From: Paracyclopina nana
Lineage: Eukaryota; Arthropoda; Copepoda; Cyclopoida; Cyclopettidae
Reading direction: 5' to 3'
DNA length: 64,000 nt
NCBI GenBank assembly: GCA_019096065.1
Contig: JAGUCH010000001.1
Location: 8,742,001-8,806,000 of the forward strand
Below are positions 37,357 to 52,426 of the stretch, in pieces. The notes under the pieces are model-generated. The model saw only the letters and a list, made by a program, of their open reading frames with translations, did not search any database and was not told where the DNA came from. Every line of letters starts with the position of its first letter. The stretch's first letter is position 1. Both the position numbers and the translations under genes were made by a program.

Positions 37357-40300
37357 GGTTATGATTGCTGCCAGGTAGTGGTTTCAAAAGCTTACGTAAA
37401 ATGTGTACAAACTACAAAGGAATCATAGTGACGCCAGAAATGACCAGTAAGATCACGCAACCTTAATTCACAATAGTCATGAAATGAAATCTAGCATATG
37501 CCGCTCATTGAGTAGTTGTTTCCTAATTTAGTCTCATAAGAAGAGTCAAGTGTTGCTTCCAGAAAAGATGTTTGTTTCATAGTTGGTCTTCAGTAGGTCA
37601 AGGGAACCCATCTGGAGTCGTTTTTGTGACCATGACAATTCGATGTGGATCAGCTTATTTCATTCCAAGCTCGATATAACCAACCCTCTTTGTTGTGCAG
37701 CACAGAGACGCACCTCTTTACTTTTAAATAGCTGGTTTCTTTTTCATGATCTCCTAAGAGGAGTCGTCGACGTCGTCGCGTGCTGCTGGATAAATGGAAT
37801 CTCAACAAGACTGGAAACAGACTTCCAACTGAGATTTGCATGCATTTTGATCGGCACCCTAGAGGCTTTTTTCAGCTCGGCCACCAGTTACACTTAACCA
37901 GGCTGAGATGGCCATTACTTACTACAAATGTAGCTCTGTTCGACTATTCAATTTATCGATTTAAGAGATTGGACTCTGCCCATAGGTTCGAGCTCTCACA
38001 GTCTATTTGAAAGGTTTTCTTATAAGGATCGCAAGCTTGTTCAAATCACGATTAGTTATAGTTGCAGTCTGTTGCTCTGGGAGTTGTTCGGAGCAACAAG
38101 CTGTCTAACCCATAAATTAACCGAATGACACAAGTAGTAATGGGATGTCATTCTCGGATTCCAGCGGAAATGAAAAGGTAACCATGGTTTACCCTGAGCT
38201 GTCTACTAAGCAATTACGCTCACGCAAAAGCCCAAATATATCTGAAATCAAATAGCTATAGGATGCGAATCCCAGCATTTCGGAAAACTATAGAGAGTTA
38301 AGCGTCCAAAGGCTGTGGTGGGCTGTAGAACATTGACTCGGATTTGAAGAACTCCTCTGTACTGACTTTCCAACTGCAGCATCACCAAGTGACCCTATCA
38401 AGCTTTTTTGCAGCGAAGCACACGAGATTTGCCTCTGAGGCATCATTTATTTTTAAGCCGCTCTGAAGCAGCAAAGGTCAGCCATAAAACGTTGGGATGC
38501 GTGTCTCTGCAACAGATCTATTTTGTTGCTGAATATTTTATGGGACGCCCTGTATAGTCTGACCCTTTAGACAGATGGTTCTCTAAATGGCTTGAACGTC
38601 CGGCGAGATAAACATTCCAGCCTTAATTTTTATCACCATCGACCATTTCATAGCCTCGAGTCATAGCTGCATGAGCTCAGAACATCTTCGTACGTAGCGT
38701 AAGGAATTCAAGAAAAAGCTGCCACTTTTAGCCGCAAGCCACTCTCATGACTTATGGCTACAAATTAGGGGGTGGGTCTTCATATGCTATGGCAAGGATC
38801 TAGAAGACATCCTGCCGAGCGCCCACTTAAAATTGCTTGCAAATTCGCCATCTTTCTAGAGTAGTGGACCCGCATAAAATGCCGATGATGGCCAGCCGTC
38901 ATGGTGGCCAATGAATTTCTCGCAATCATCTAAGATTAACATGATGTCTCCTTTTGGGCGGGCTGCGTGGTATGCAAGGAAACCGGTATTTTGCATATGA
39001 AAGAGGCCTCCCAAGCCGTTTAGCCTTTTCCTCCAACTTCCTAGGCAATACGACTGATTAGCATTGAAATTTCCCCGCGGAAAAACATCAAAAGTGACAC
39101 TTACCATCCAAGTTTTGGGCTGCTATGTTGAAATTGAAGGAGGAGTACTTACTCAGAGCCAAAGAGGCAGCCTTAACTATTCTAATTTTTGGGTTGGATG
39201 CGTGCTAAAAGGGACAAAGCCGAAAGTACCAACAATTTAGATTACTTCCAATGAGTAAGCCATCAATAACTGTCTCCACAGTTGACTCACTCTAAATCGT
39301 AGGGACGCTCCACCCTTTTCTAAGTGACTTCAGTCAAACAAGAATGCGTGCATGCTCGTAAAAAAGCCCCCCGAAAAAAGGGAGACTGTCTTGTCACACT
39401 TTTGAGAACACCTAATTATTCGTGTATTAAGAAAAGCTTCGGTTCTCAGCCATGAACGCTCTCTCTCGCACCTTGCAAAAATCTAAATTGCCACCTTTCT
39501 TGGCAAGGATCGAACCGTATTTCACACGATACCAAAAGGAATGGTGGTGGTGCTCCCGCTCGTTTTGGTTGGGATCATTCCTGAATAATAATTTGGATGC
39601 TGTTACATCTACCTGACGTGTGTCCAAACGCGAAGTTTTTAGGGTCAAGCCCTAAGGGGTATAAAGCGGTGACGCCCTTCATCATCTTCATGCATAAAAA
39701 GGCAGAGAAAGATTCTCGCTAGTGATCACGTGAACGACCGAATCGGCTACACCTAAACCTCCTCCTATCACATGACTTCATGCGCGTTTTTACGATATTA
39801 TTTGTCCTGAGGAAATAAAATAAGGTAACAATCATCTCTCTCAGATGGGAAAGTTTAAACGTGATGCAGCCGTGACCAGTTTAACCAACCCAATTGCCAA
39901 CACCTCAGCTAGGAATGGCAACAGCGAGCTAATATTATACGAGATATGCATCAGTGATTTCCATTCTTAAATATGAGTGTCTTTGTGCAAAATAGTTGTG
40001 AGGCTCCGGCCAAATTGGGTGGGTGATAAGAATCACCAGATTCTAATAAACGCTGACCTCTTTTTCGCAAAGTAATTATTTTTTTCATACGTGGGCACTT
40101 CATTAGCATGCCGAAAAAGTAAGGCATGCCCAGCAGTGTTTCGTAGGAGGTGCGAATTTTGGGCTTGCAAAAGTAAAGGCCCTCGAGGCTTGAGCAATTT
40201 GCATACCCAGCTGATATTTTGCAGCATTTTCTGCAAGTGGTGGTTGGGAGATGTCAAATTTGGGTCTGCTCTAATTGCCCTATTTTTGGTGCGCAAAAAG

Positions 40301-42849
40301 TGTTGTAATTTACGATGCCATTTGCGTCTGGCTTGATTAACCATAAAGAGTGAAAAATGGAATGCGCTTCGCTCCATTTGCAAAACTGCCTCGCACTTTT
40401 GCTTGCCCATTCAAATCAATAACTAAATTTAATGAGCCTCAAACTTTTCAGCAATCAAGATGAAATGATGCTAAGGAATTTTCCATGAACCCCATCACAC
40501 TCTGCCATTCAAGCACTTCAAAAGTGTTTTATATCAAAGAAAAAAAAGGCCGAGCAGCATATTTATGGACAAACTCTGCTATTTTTTCCAACTTTTTTAG
40601 CCTCACCCAACCAACCGAATGTATGCTAAAAGTTAAATCTTATGTTAGAATAGTCTGAAAACATGCCGTTTTGAGTTGACTAATCAGCAAAAATTAAGGT
40701 CTTTTACGTTCAAACTGACTAGCAGCAACTGAACTCATTTTGTTATTTACATGATGGGCCATTTTATTTCCTTTTCCATAGAACATAGGCCTGGCACCAT
40801 AAACTAGCGTCATTTATTACATGAATTAGATATATCCAAACCGCACTGAAAATCTTGATGATCCGACCTAGCCACTGTTGAATAATGTATTGGTCATCAG
40901 TCATGCATCGACGCTTCTTCAAATAATGAGTACACGTGGGCTATATTTTACGACGTCGTGAAAGTCGACCTCAACTTTTTCCCTGATAAATTTTCTGCCG
41001 TGTCATTTGTGATGCTCACGACCTCTCGTGCCCAGTTGAAATAAAATCGAAACGATTAAATCAATTTTTTCACGCCCTATGTGAAGTTCATCTTCGATCT
41101 GAGAAAGCACAAAAAGTCGTAGTCTAAAAGAGGCCGTTAGATTTTTGATCGTTGAATGAAGGTAACACATGTCTCAGTTGGAATTGCCGTTTTGAGATCT
41201 TGAGCTCAACCTTTTTTGTTCATCTATAATTTCTGACATTTTACATCTGCTTCCCTTAGTTTTTGTGTGAAAAATGATCCAATAATTATGGGAGAAGTAG
41301 GCGCAGCCTGCTTTTCATGCTTTTTCAACGAAATAATTGTATTTCTTGTATTTTTTTAGCTTGTTTGAATGGCGCCAAATCAGTGTCTCTTTGATAACTT
41401 GTCGGCACCCGAGGTGTAGAGCTAAACTCGCAACAATTTGTACAAAGAAAACAAACAAATAGCCTTTTGAAAATTCCTTCCAGGTGTGAAAATTAAACGG
41501 CGACAAATTTTTGAATGGCCGAAATTATGTTAATGGTTTTTAGGGGGGGGTGAAATCCTTGAGGATTATCATCTTGAAACTACCTGCTGAGTGGGCATGG
41601 CAAATGAAATCTTTGACGGAGAAATCCTCAAAAGGACAGACACAAAATGGTCTTTGCTTTGGTCGAACCAGTAAATTTATCACTTTGTGTGTGACAAATT
41701 CCGATATTCCGGACGCGCTAGACTTCCATCGAATTCTTGGTACTATTTTCAATAGTGACAGATTTTCCAACAAAAGTGCTTTCTACCAAACATGACGCGT
41801 AATACCAAAAAGGCGCAACTTCCTTTCTTAGTACATGCATTCTTGAGCAGAGTTTCGATGTTGGCCAAACGCCCCATGATACTATTTCGAGCCGTTTTTG
41901 GATGGACGCGATGCAAAATCAGGTAACAAGTCATGACCACAGAGTCAGATAACTGGAACTGCTTGAGTGATCTCGATCTTGCTCCTAAAAGTTGACAAAT
42001 AGTGGAAGTCTGGAGAAATCCTATTTGAATAGCTTTTACAATTATTAATAGGGCATCATTGTCTGATCAGATTGCGGCATCTGCTGTGTCATCTATTTGC
42101 TCCAAGATTACGATTGCTAAACCTACTTTGGATGGACGAATGAAAAAAGTTGGACTCGCTTTTGCTGCTGCTGCTGCTGCTGTCAAGCCAGAAGCTATAA
42201 AGTATGACCAAGCACTTTCAAAACAATTCTGTCTTGTCTTTTTTCCCTCCTTCTGCATGGTACATTATTTAAGGCTTCATTCAACTGGCTATTCAGCTTT
42301 TAAACATAATTTTTAACTCGGCTGTTTTCTTACAGGTTCTTAATGTTGAGTGATGAAGAAAAATAAAAAAAATTCACGGGAGACAACTGAGCATGAAAAG
42401 GCGTAATGTAGCTGTTCTCATAGAGCTCAATCATGCTATATTCGCAAGGACAGCGGGTAAATGCGAGAGTATGTGAATATGCCTCATATGTACATCGTTT
42501 ATGAGGGACGTTGTAATCTCTGAAAATCTGAATGCCCATAAACGTCAGGCATAAAGTTCTATTTTTTACAAGGCATCTGTACGTCCAACAAGAGATTTGA
42601 AATCTCAATTGTATCAAGAAGAAAACAGTTCAGGTCGCGGCAAAAAACATCCAAGTCACCCTGAGTACGTTCAATATGAGCGTGAAATATTGTGCAATTC
42701 ACATACCCGTCTTGGAATAAAAAATGGTCATCATAAAGTCAGAAAACATCTGTTCAACTGCAGAATAATGGTAGCATCCTATTGAGCCTACTTAGCAATC
42801 ACGATCTTTGTTATAGCAAAAAAGCTACCACTGCACCAAATGAACATTA

Positions 42850-43231
42850 GCTTGTTCTCATAAAACTCAGTAAGGCAGGCGGTAAGCAAAGCAAGGCACT
42901 TTGGAAGCTCATAACTCAGTAAGTATTCAGCCGATTAGAACCAAATTTGGAGGGATTCATAAGAGCGTATTGAAGAACCTTCTTGCCAATTTTCATCCGG
43001 ATCGGACGCCTCTAAGGTGGTGGCTGATTTTTCTCCCTCGCTTAACTGATTTGCCTAACTTTCAGTAAGGCGGCCTTAGAGTCCTCCGATCCGGATAAAA
43101 ATTGGCATGAAGATTCTTCAATATTTCCTTATGAATTCCTCAAAATTTGGTTCCAATCGGACGAGTAGATGCTGAGATATAAGCGCGCAAAGTGCCTTGC
43201 TTACCTTATAGAAATGTTTATGAGAACAAGC
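42850..43231. mobile_element. Long-TIR MITE flanked by TA
   Basis: A 382-bp element bounded by TA (42848-42849 and 43232-43233). The ends GCTTGTTCTCATAAA / TTTATGAGAACAAGC continue into imperfect inverted arms covering nearly the whole element (blocks AGCAAGGCACTTT, GGAACCAAATTT, ATCCGGATCGGA). Non-coding; the TA target fits Tc1/mariner-type mobilisation. Confidence 0.82.
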
Positions 43232-44250
43232 TATTGACAACATTTCCTATTAACAGTCTTTGTTGATAACATGAGAGCCTATTGCTCAGCTTTACCATGG
43301 GAGCAAATCTTGAGTTGAGTTATGACATTCGGAAATGTTTGCAAATTATGTATACAGAGCTCTGAAAAGTGCATGATTTCCAAGCCAAACCGCATTTGTC
43401 ATGCCATGACATTTCCTTTCACTGAGAGGCATCTAATTGTCACGACATTGAATCTCTGCCACTACTGCACTTTTAGGGCAAACCTCTAGGGCTATGGCAT
43501 ACGAGCTTGAATTAATTCGTTTTTCTTAGCAGAGTGAGGTCAGATCACTCATGACCAGTCGACTTGCGAGATTAGCCAAAGGCGGTTTCCCTATGCAGGC
43601 TACTGTCAATCGCAGCCAATTGAAGTTATATCAAGAAGTAAACTAACTGTTCCATTATGAAGTATTAATCATTGCTCATTAGCTATACGCTAAACCCGAT
43701 CTGGTTTGGGTAGTCATCGATCAAAAGTGAAAAATATCTTGTGCGTCAAGCAGCCCAATTAGGGGCATTTATCATTAAGTGACAAATAACAAAAACTACT
43801 ACTGTGGCAATGCTTTTTGCACTATGTCAACGAAAGACCCTTTTTTATCGACCTAATTAAGTCAATGGAAGGGAAATATTACCATAGGTGATGGACGACA
43901 TCTGTTTCACTTTTCTACGTGCAGAATCAAGTTTTATGAGCCTGTGAATATCTTTTTATATCCTCTTTCAGTGAAAGCCAAATATGGTAGCTACAGAACC
44001 CTATTGGAAGGTGGATTTTTTGTCATGATCGGTAAAGAAAACAATGTAAAGAAGATTGAGAGCGTGTGGGCCGACATGTTGGTGGCCAGCAGGGGCATCA
44101 TGTCCAACTCTCTCCTATTCATCTTCTAGTTATGCAAAGGAGGAGCTCAATACGCCTCCTAACCATGCATTTGACTGATCTAGTTCACTCGTTTTAGCTG
44201 AGATCATCCAAAATGACAAATTTGACAGGGAAGTAACTCGAAGCTCATAA

Positions 44251-44319
44251 CAGTGATGCATGGCCAAGCGATGCTCGTGACACAGCAAAATTGGCCAATA
44301 GGGAGGCCATGCATCACTG
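44251..44319. repeat. 15-bp perfect inverted repeat (hairpin)
   Basis: CAGTGATGCATGGCC (44251-44265) and GGCCATGCATCACTG (44305-44319) around a 39-bp loop that also contains a TTGGCCA. Could be a decayed MITE. Confidence 0.6.
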
Positions 44320-47300
44320 CAAATGAAATCAGAGGCAAATGAGAGCGATGCAGGGGCAGAGACATTCTGCTTTTTCTTCGAGTGACATTATTTTCGAAGC
44401 ATATTCTGCATTTGTATGAAAAATTGTTTGCGTCTAAAGAATGCACTCATATTTAAATCACGCTATCACGATCTTAGCGGCAGTGAAGGAATTCGAGCCC
44501 ACGCCGAGATCCGTGCCATTGTCCAGGAGCTGCCGATCGAAAAATTACCAATTGTCCACTCAACTGACAGCAGCAGCATACCAGCTCGGAAACAATATCG
44601 AGACCAAAATCTATTTAGCATTGTACAAATCCAATTGTCACCCACTGAGCACCTATAATTGCTCTATTGTCTCCAATGTGCAAAACACGAGCTGCATTTG
44701 GACACGTGAGGGTGATTGGAATTTTTCCCAGCCCTGAACTGCGGAAGGATGCCGAAGTAAGCGAAAATTCTTGATGTTTGCCACCAAAAGACTGCTGTTG
44801 TTGTGAAACTTTTGGAAAATCAGGGTGGTCAGAAGACACAAAAGTATTTTTTGACCAGGCTTCTACTTACAAACACGCCAGCCAAGTCAATCACAGTTAT
44901 GATGTATTGGCTGCAATTCGAATTCTAGTCTGTCAGGGTGGCCCCTCTGTCATCATTTGGTTGGCGATGATGCGATGATTGTAGCAATTTTGCCACCAGA
45001 TACGCTGCATTTGGTCGGAGATTTCAACGAATCTTCGATAAACGAAAAATCGTGCTTGCTCCAAAAGTAGTTTTTTTCGTTGCTGCTTTGGGGCCCCTAT
45101 AGGTAAAAAGTTGTCAAACTCTAGAGCTTACTGCGGCAGAGGACCACTCCATTAAAAAGTTAATGCAGACATAAAAAAGGCTCTTCCAACATGAGTTGTG
45201 CAATCCAATTTGCTAGCTTGCAGCTTGAAAAGGAAATAAAACTTTGTTGTCGTTCTTTTATGGCAAGCCAACCCCACAAAAATAGCCCATTTTAGGCTTG
45301 ACTTGAATAGGCTACAAAGGTGCATAAAAAGAGAAATTTCCCGCTATGTCCGACTTTTAAAAATAGCGCTTACCCCAAAACAGAATCTATTAAAGGCTAG
45401 ATGGAGAACAACGCAGCACCAGGTTTTGGAGACATCAGACTATCTATATTAGGATAGGAACCTATCTAAAAGAAACCTTTCACAAGGTGACAAGAAGGGT
45501 GGCATCATGCTAAGCAGAGAAATGTAAAATATGATATTAGACTAACGCGCGTTTATAGGAGTCATTTTGCTCGACTCTCTCGTTGTATGTACTCCTCCCA
45601 GGAATTTGAGTACAGCAATGATGCACATCTTACTTTGCAGCTCTACCATTCCATTATTAGTCTCTTCTCATTTTTAAATGTCAAGCAGTGCATATGGCAC
45701 ACCGCGATTCTTGACTTCATATAACAATCTGCATATAGCTAAGAATTAGCCTTAGATTTTCCACCGGTGAGCTCAGATTAACCACCGAAATAATAAAAGG
45801 CAACGATAGCTGGCGGGCTTTGGCTATAAAAAAAGAAGCGTGCTGCGCTGTGGTGATCCATAAATAAAATCTCCAGAGATGACCTGAAGTCTGCTGGGTA
45901 ATTAAGCATTACTTAGATCAAATCTCGACTCGAGCGTAAGCTCGGCGATCCATATATTACATTTTCTGTTAGGCGAAGACATTGCTCAGGGTTGCGCTTA
46001 GTACAAGCGAGCTGGTCTCTCTAGGTAAAGTGTGCAAGTCAATTATAGCATAGTGGTACGAGATACTTGTTGGACTGAGAGATGCTTTATCGCTGTCAAA
46101 TCTCGGGACCCTTCGAATAGGCGTCATGCGGATGACCCTTGGGGTGAGATTCCAATCTGAAGAAAAACTACCAGAAATGGAACTAGTAAAAATACATGTT
46201 CGTGGCACGCAGCGCTGCTGAGAATCGTACATTTCCATCTTTTGACAAAGTGGAGATGGGTGTTTTGGAAGCAAAGGGTTCTCCCCCCTGAAGATGTATA
46301 GATCAATTCGTGGATCTCGACACGTATATGGGCTCTTCCTCCGCCATTAGAGCCGTAATCAGATGTCGGCAGCATCTTCTTCTCTGCAAAATGCAGCGGG
46401 CAGAGCAATACCTTCGATTGCCTCCTACTAAAATGGATCCAGGCCGAACTTTTCATTTTTCCCAACACTATCCTCAACTCTACATTTTAAGGAATTTTCT
46501 GCTAATTACATGACTTTAATGAGGGTAAAAAAGAAAGCTCGCTAAAGTGTAGTAGATCGGTTTGGACGCCCCCCGTTCGGTGCTAGACTCTCATCCAGTA
46601 AGTTCGTAATGGCTGAGCAATTTCACTGGGTGGATCCCCAAGTAACATGAGCTTCAAAAGACACCTCAATGTACTAGCATGAGGTCACGTCGTTAAAAGT
46701 GTCATTTTTTCCGCCGGTAATGTCTGAAATGTCTTGCCACATGAAGTATATAGGCCCAGTCAATTTCTTAATGCGACCAGGTGAAAATTGAGCTCTAAGA
46801 AATCAGGCTCTCATTGGTACTAATGTGCTGTATAGTGCTTTATTGTGTGGTTGTCCGGCTGACCAAGGTGGCCACCATTTTGGGTTTCTAAAGATGCCAT
46901 TTGAACAAAAAGAAGCTTTCTTTACAATTGAGGTGTCAAGCCATTATGGGTTTGCGGATTTTCGAGCCAGGGTAATTCCATTCCAAGCTGCCTTTCTTGA
47001 TTTTGGAAAGTGGTTAATCGAAATAAAAAGTATGTAGGTATTGATTGGTTACCACTTTCATTGCCCAATCTATTATCGCAACGTGTGCAAAACCAAGCTT
47101 CATAAATCACTCCAATATGAAACCCATTCTGGGAAGGATGCCTTGGAGGTACCCTAGGCTGGAAAAAATCAACTTTTGGGTATGAGCAAACTTTTCCCAG
47201 CTTTTTTCACGATCAATTTCACCCAGTGCTCGCGCTCGGTCACCTAATGTGAATCCAAAGTGAAGAGTGACTTCGAATGGCATTTATCAAGTCGTAGAAT

Positions 47301-50300
47301 CTCTGCCAGTTCCCATAGAACTCTGGATTTTGCACTTTGAAGCTTTAATGGTCTTCGCCACATTTGTCAGCAGTAAGAAATATCAGCCCACTTTCCATTC
47401 CGAAGATCGCGTGGAGACTCGAATTTGTTGCAGAGCCAATGCATTCTCTATAGCGTGACACTCAAATGATGCAGATCTCTGAACAAATAGATTTTCTTTT
47501 TCATTCAACTCACTTTTGCTCTTATTGCCAACTGCAATCTCTGTTTGGAAGCTACTTACAACTAACAAGCTCGGCCACATTCCAATTCCGAGCTAACTCT
47601 GTGGTCTAACTATAAACAGAGCATAGTATCCACATTTGCCGAGATTGGAAACTTTTTCGGCGCAGCGAGGACAAATTGTAGGTCGAGAAGTTGGTAATAT
47701 GAGAAGTTCAGCCTGTGAAATGCGTACATGGCGCATAAAAACCAAATGCTGACCTAATGAAAATACCATCAAGGTTACGTTGGGTCGAGAGGTGACACAA
47801 AGAAGCAATTATTCTTAGGACAATGCAATGGAATTGCCTTGAAAGAAATGGGGAAAAAATGAAGAAAAAATTATCAGCAGTTCTACTCTGAGAATTTGTG
47901 AAAAGTAGCAATATTTTTCAGTCTTCTAGCCATTTTTTCCTTATCAATAAGCTGCCATCAATCGAGCCAGGGAATCGAGAAGAAGAACAATAAAGAAGGC
48001 GCCTTTGGTGGTTAAGTGGTTTGATAAGCATCATGTTATTGATATTTGGCCAAGTTGTTGACGGCAACGGGAACAGAGCCGGGCTTTTTGCATTTATTTG
48101 ACGCATAAACCGCCCTTATCTTTGCCACATCTTCTCCTAGCCAGAAAATGACCACAATTTAATCTCTGCCATGACTTGGCTACTTTGCTCTTTGGGGTTT
48201 TCATTCATGATGCAGTCTTTTGTATGATCTATCCGTAACAAATTTTCCTAATTTAGAGCAGCAGATTCTAATCTTATTTCCACAGTAGAAAGGTACGTGT
48301 ATGCAGCATTGGCATTGCTATGAATAATGAGACTTTGCGACAAGAGTGAGGCAGTTTTTCCTCTCGTGCAACTGATCTTCCTGGCAATCAAAGCAAGGAT
48401 CCAAAGTATAATTGTACCTAAAAAAGGACCCACCACAGAGGGAAACGACTATCTGAATTGAATGAGCACACAATAAAGCCTTTTTGCATAGCTGCTTATC
48501 AACTATAACGTCATGGCAAGAACTGCATGCGTACTATTCAAGCAAAAGTTCATGGTTTCAAAGAAAAAAATATGCCTCGATAATGCTAAAAGACCAAAAC
48601 TTTTCTGCTTTTCCAATCTAAAGTCAGTCTGAGCTTTTGGGCCATTATACAAAAAGAAACCAGCAAACCAGTCAGAGCGTTGTCGTGTTAAGAGCCACGC
48701 AAACTTCACCAGTTAGACAAATAACATGAAGATGAATTTACAATTACATCACAACTTGCCGGCCAAAAAAAGCTTGTAGGGGAGAGCTATTATTAAAAAT
48801 CAGGGCTAACGCTCATCAGTGAGCTCTGAAGTTGAGATGAGGATTTCAAATGGACTCACTGAAAGCTGGGATGTTTGTCAGAACATCCAGCTTTGGCTTA
48901 GAAATGTTGATTTGGCAGCGCTTTCAGCATAGGGATTTTTAAATGGTTCAACCGCAACCCAAACAAAATTTAATAGTGGTTTTACTACGATCGCAGTTGG
49001 CCAATTTTCTTCATCAACTTAACAATAGTTGTTTATGCCTGAGCTTCGGACTGTTGCTACTGTAAAATTGAAAATTCCTTTATGCTTGACAAACAAAACA
49101 CTGCTATGATGAAAAATAGGTAGCAACAAACACAGAGTGTTATCCTAACTGAAAGAAATTCACCTTCAGAGCGGAGAAGGCCAAGGACCTTTTTCAAATT
49201 GAACCAGAAAGATCATGCATTGCGATGGACTTTTCCCACGACTAGACTTCTTTGAAAACTTGTTGACAGATAGAAAGAACACTTTTGTTATGTTTGCCAA
49301 AGGTTATCGCTCAAAAAATCACATTCTGCGCTAAAGAATAGCCTTTTTTCTATGCTTACTCCACAGAAGCAACAGATGATGAAGGTGCGAAAAAACTGAT
49401 TTCCTGCCATGAGTTTGAGCAGAATGACAAAAAACTCTAATAGACGACCGACATGCTTTTTCGAATTCAAACTTTGATTTTTAAAAATCCTGAAAATTGA
49501 GGAGCCCATTTTCGACGAAAAACTGAGGCATTCCGCTTGAAGAAGAAATCTGTTTTGCGATGAAACTTAACGAGGAAAGAAGCCTGACCAATGGCAGAAG
49601 ATAAGATAGCCATCATCACTTTGACTAACAGCTAGTTATGAAAACAACATCATTTTGTTCCCACTAAGCATTTCATGTTGTTAGTATGCCATCCGTATAA
49701 AGAAGTAAGATTTTTTCCTGAGAGCGATGGACCATGTGTCATGCTGACAGCTTTTGCTCATGCGTGAGGCGATTGCTTGGAGACCCAATTACAAGGGCAC
49801 AAACACCTTTTTCAATCACCTGGGTGCTTTTTTCAAAGTGCTGCTCAAAAAACTTGTTTTGCTTGGAAGCTCTCTTTTGTGCGCGAAAAAAGCCATTACG
49901 GGCTCAATTTTATGCTGATCGGAAAAGGCTTCAAAACTGCAGGGGATTATGGAGCATTAAAGTGCTGTAAAACCGCTATAGCTCGATATTTGTATAACAC
50001 CCAGCAAAGTCCCGGTGATTTGAGATTTAAAAAAAAACACCTAGAGTCAATGCTCAAAAGTGAATTCTAATAAAATTCAGAAGGTCAGATGAAGATGTTT
50101 TGCCCTCTGGCCATTTACCTCCAGAAATAGCTGCTGACTTCAAGACAAAAGTTTCGTCATATCAGCTCACTGGCCTTTCACGTTCGCAATGTAACTGTTA
50201 ATTAGGATTCTGCATAAATTAATATTTCGCTTTTGGGCTCTTTGAATGTGAAAAATCAAGATTGGGCAGCTATGCCAAAATTCCAGGGACACTAAAGTAC

Positions 50301-52273
50301 CCAGAAGTGAGCTTATTATTGAGAGGTGTCGAGGGATCTTTTCACGTCAAGCACCTCAATCATCACAAACAAGGGATTAAACGCAGATCAGCGCAATGTC
50401 GAATTCACTCCCAATAGCCTGATTGACATTCAATGACTTTTAGGAGGCTTTGACCACTCAGCTCTCCCAAAATGTTGGACACAAAGAAGCGCCTTAGCAG
50501 GTAAAAGTCCATGGAGTACGAGTAATTAATGGCATTAGCAGTCAGGATAGCGATTTATCAGAACCCACCGTGGATTTATGAGAAACGAATAGTGCAGTCC
50601 AGATGTTGAGCGAGAGACTTCGAAGGCAGGATTTTATCAAAATTATAGGGTTAGTCTGTCCAACTGCCATAATGCCAATAAAATTCTAGCCTGCAATCGG
50701 TAAATTCCTTCAAAACTGATCCGTATCACTCATTTCACCACCACCACCAAGTCTTTGGAAAGTATTACACGAGGGCAGCTAGTGGGTGAGCCTTAAAAGC
50801 TAACTCCAGATTTGACATTCCTGTTTACCCACGAGTTGACCTGTTTGCTTGCCATCTAAGCCAAGATAGATTCCTTTCCCACGAGCTTATCTTACTCTTG
50901 TAATAATTGACTGTTTGTCTTCCGAATCGGGAAAAATCCTAGAATTCCTTGCCGAGCATTGGCGAGGTTGCTTAATTTTCGTCATAGGTCATCAATTTTT
51001 TTCCAGATTGCCCGAGGGTCAGAACTGCAGCTTCCATTATGGAGAAGCTAGCCACTAATCAATAGAAAAAAAGCCATTATATTTCACCCATGGAATTCTG
51101 TGCAAGGTTCTCACCTGCATACGAGTATATAAAGAGATTATCTTCCGAAAGAATTTCAACAATTTACGTTGTGAACTTTTAAAAAACCATGCTTTTTGTT
51201 TCCAGTAGTGCAATGCTTGGTGGGGTGATAAGTTTGCACTTTTGCTCGCACCACCATTCCACTGTGCGCTGTCAAGAATTTCTCCTTCGCGTATCTTTTT
51301 CGAGAATGATGGTATTTTCCTCCAATCGATGATGATAGAAAAATTTCCGGATAAATGATGAATGATTTTACCTTTCCCTGCTTAAAATGGGACCCCGTTC
51401 TCTTTCAACTAATAGTAGTGGCATGCTTCACGCTCAATAGCCCATCTGAGTCCATTAAAGCGCGCGTAAACTGCAAGATATGCCTTACCTTTTTTCTGAA
51501 GTTTGGCTTCATTGTTAGCTCTTCACTCAATATTCACTCGAAGAAATGCACCAGCATTTTGCACTGCTGTTTTAGGGTTTCCGTGTTCTGCCGCACAAAG
51601 CGACAACTGGCAAAAAACCTGATTGATCACGCTTTTTTTCTTGCCTTCGTTTCACTTGCTACTGAGCTGCGAGTCGCAATTTCGTACTGAGTCATCAGCT
51701 CAGCGCGAGCCCTCAACGTTGAAAAAGCAGCTGAGCTTTTATGGAAATAGAGTGAAACCGATGCATCGAGCCTCGAATACCGTCCAAGATTTGCTAGTGA
51801 TAATTTTGGTAAGATAACCTGGATTTCCTGCAAGATGGAGAGGCAGAGGAATTTCTGCTGGGAAGCCGATAGGGTTGAAGGTTTACTGAGGAGAATCCTT
51901 AAAATATTTCACTCAAACTGTGGGAACTCGGGCAAGCTGATAAAGAACGGTAGTTGCTAGTATCTCAATTGCCGCTTTTCGGTTTTCGTCCACTTTCGGT
52001 CTCATTTGACGGCTTTCACGCCTGAGAAAACAATTGTAATTGGCTTCGGCTTGTATCATCTACGTGACAATGTCTTGCACCAAATGGGCAATGACAACTC
52101 ATTCTTGGTCAGAGAAAGTGATGTGCCCCCCTGATATAATTTCCGAAATGCCGAAACGTCACAGCTGACCCACAACCGCTAATTTTGCGTGCTTATGAAG
52201 TACTTGATACGCGTAAAGCAGCTCAAGAAAAATTCATTAACGCCCTCGATGATGGGAGTTGCATCAATTAATA

Positions 52274-52426
52274 GCCCGGTTCCAACAATGAAAATCAGTA
52301 TAGTATGGACACCTTACTTATACTTATAAGTATGGTATGGTGCCTGCTAGCTCGCGCGCTCAGCTGTACCATACTATACTGGTTAATCGTACTTATACTA
52401 TACTTATTTTGTTGTTGGAACCGGGC
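52274..52426. mobile_element. MITE with TIR GCCCGGTTCCAACA flanked by TA
   Basis: A 153-bp element between TA dinucleotides (52272-52273, 52427-52428) with a perfect 14-bp TIR. The interior is rich in ACTTATA/GTATAGTATGG palindromes. Non-coding. Confidence 0.8.

Noticed and set aside
39520-39540. Minus-strand GGTTCGATCC resembling a tRNA B box
   Set aside because: The flanking bases do not form a T-stem and no A box or acceptor stem was found.
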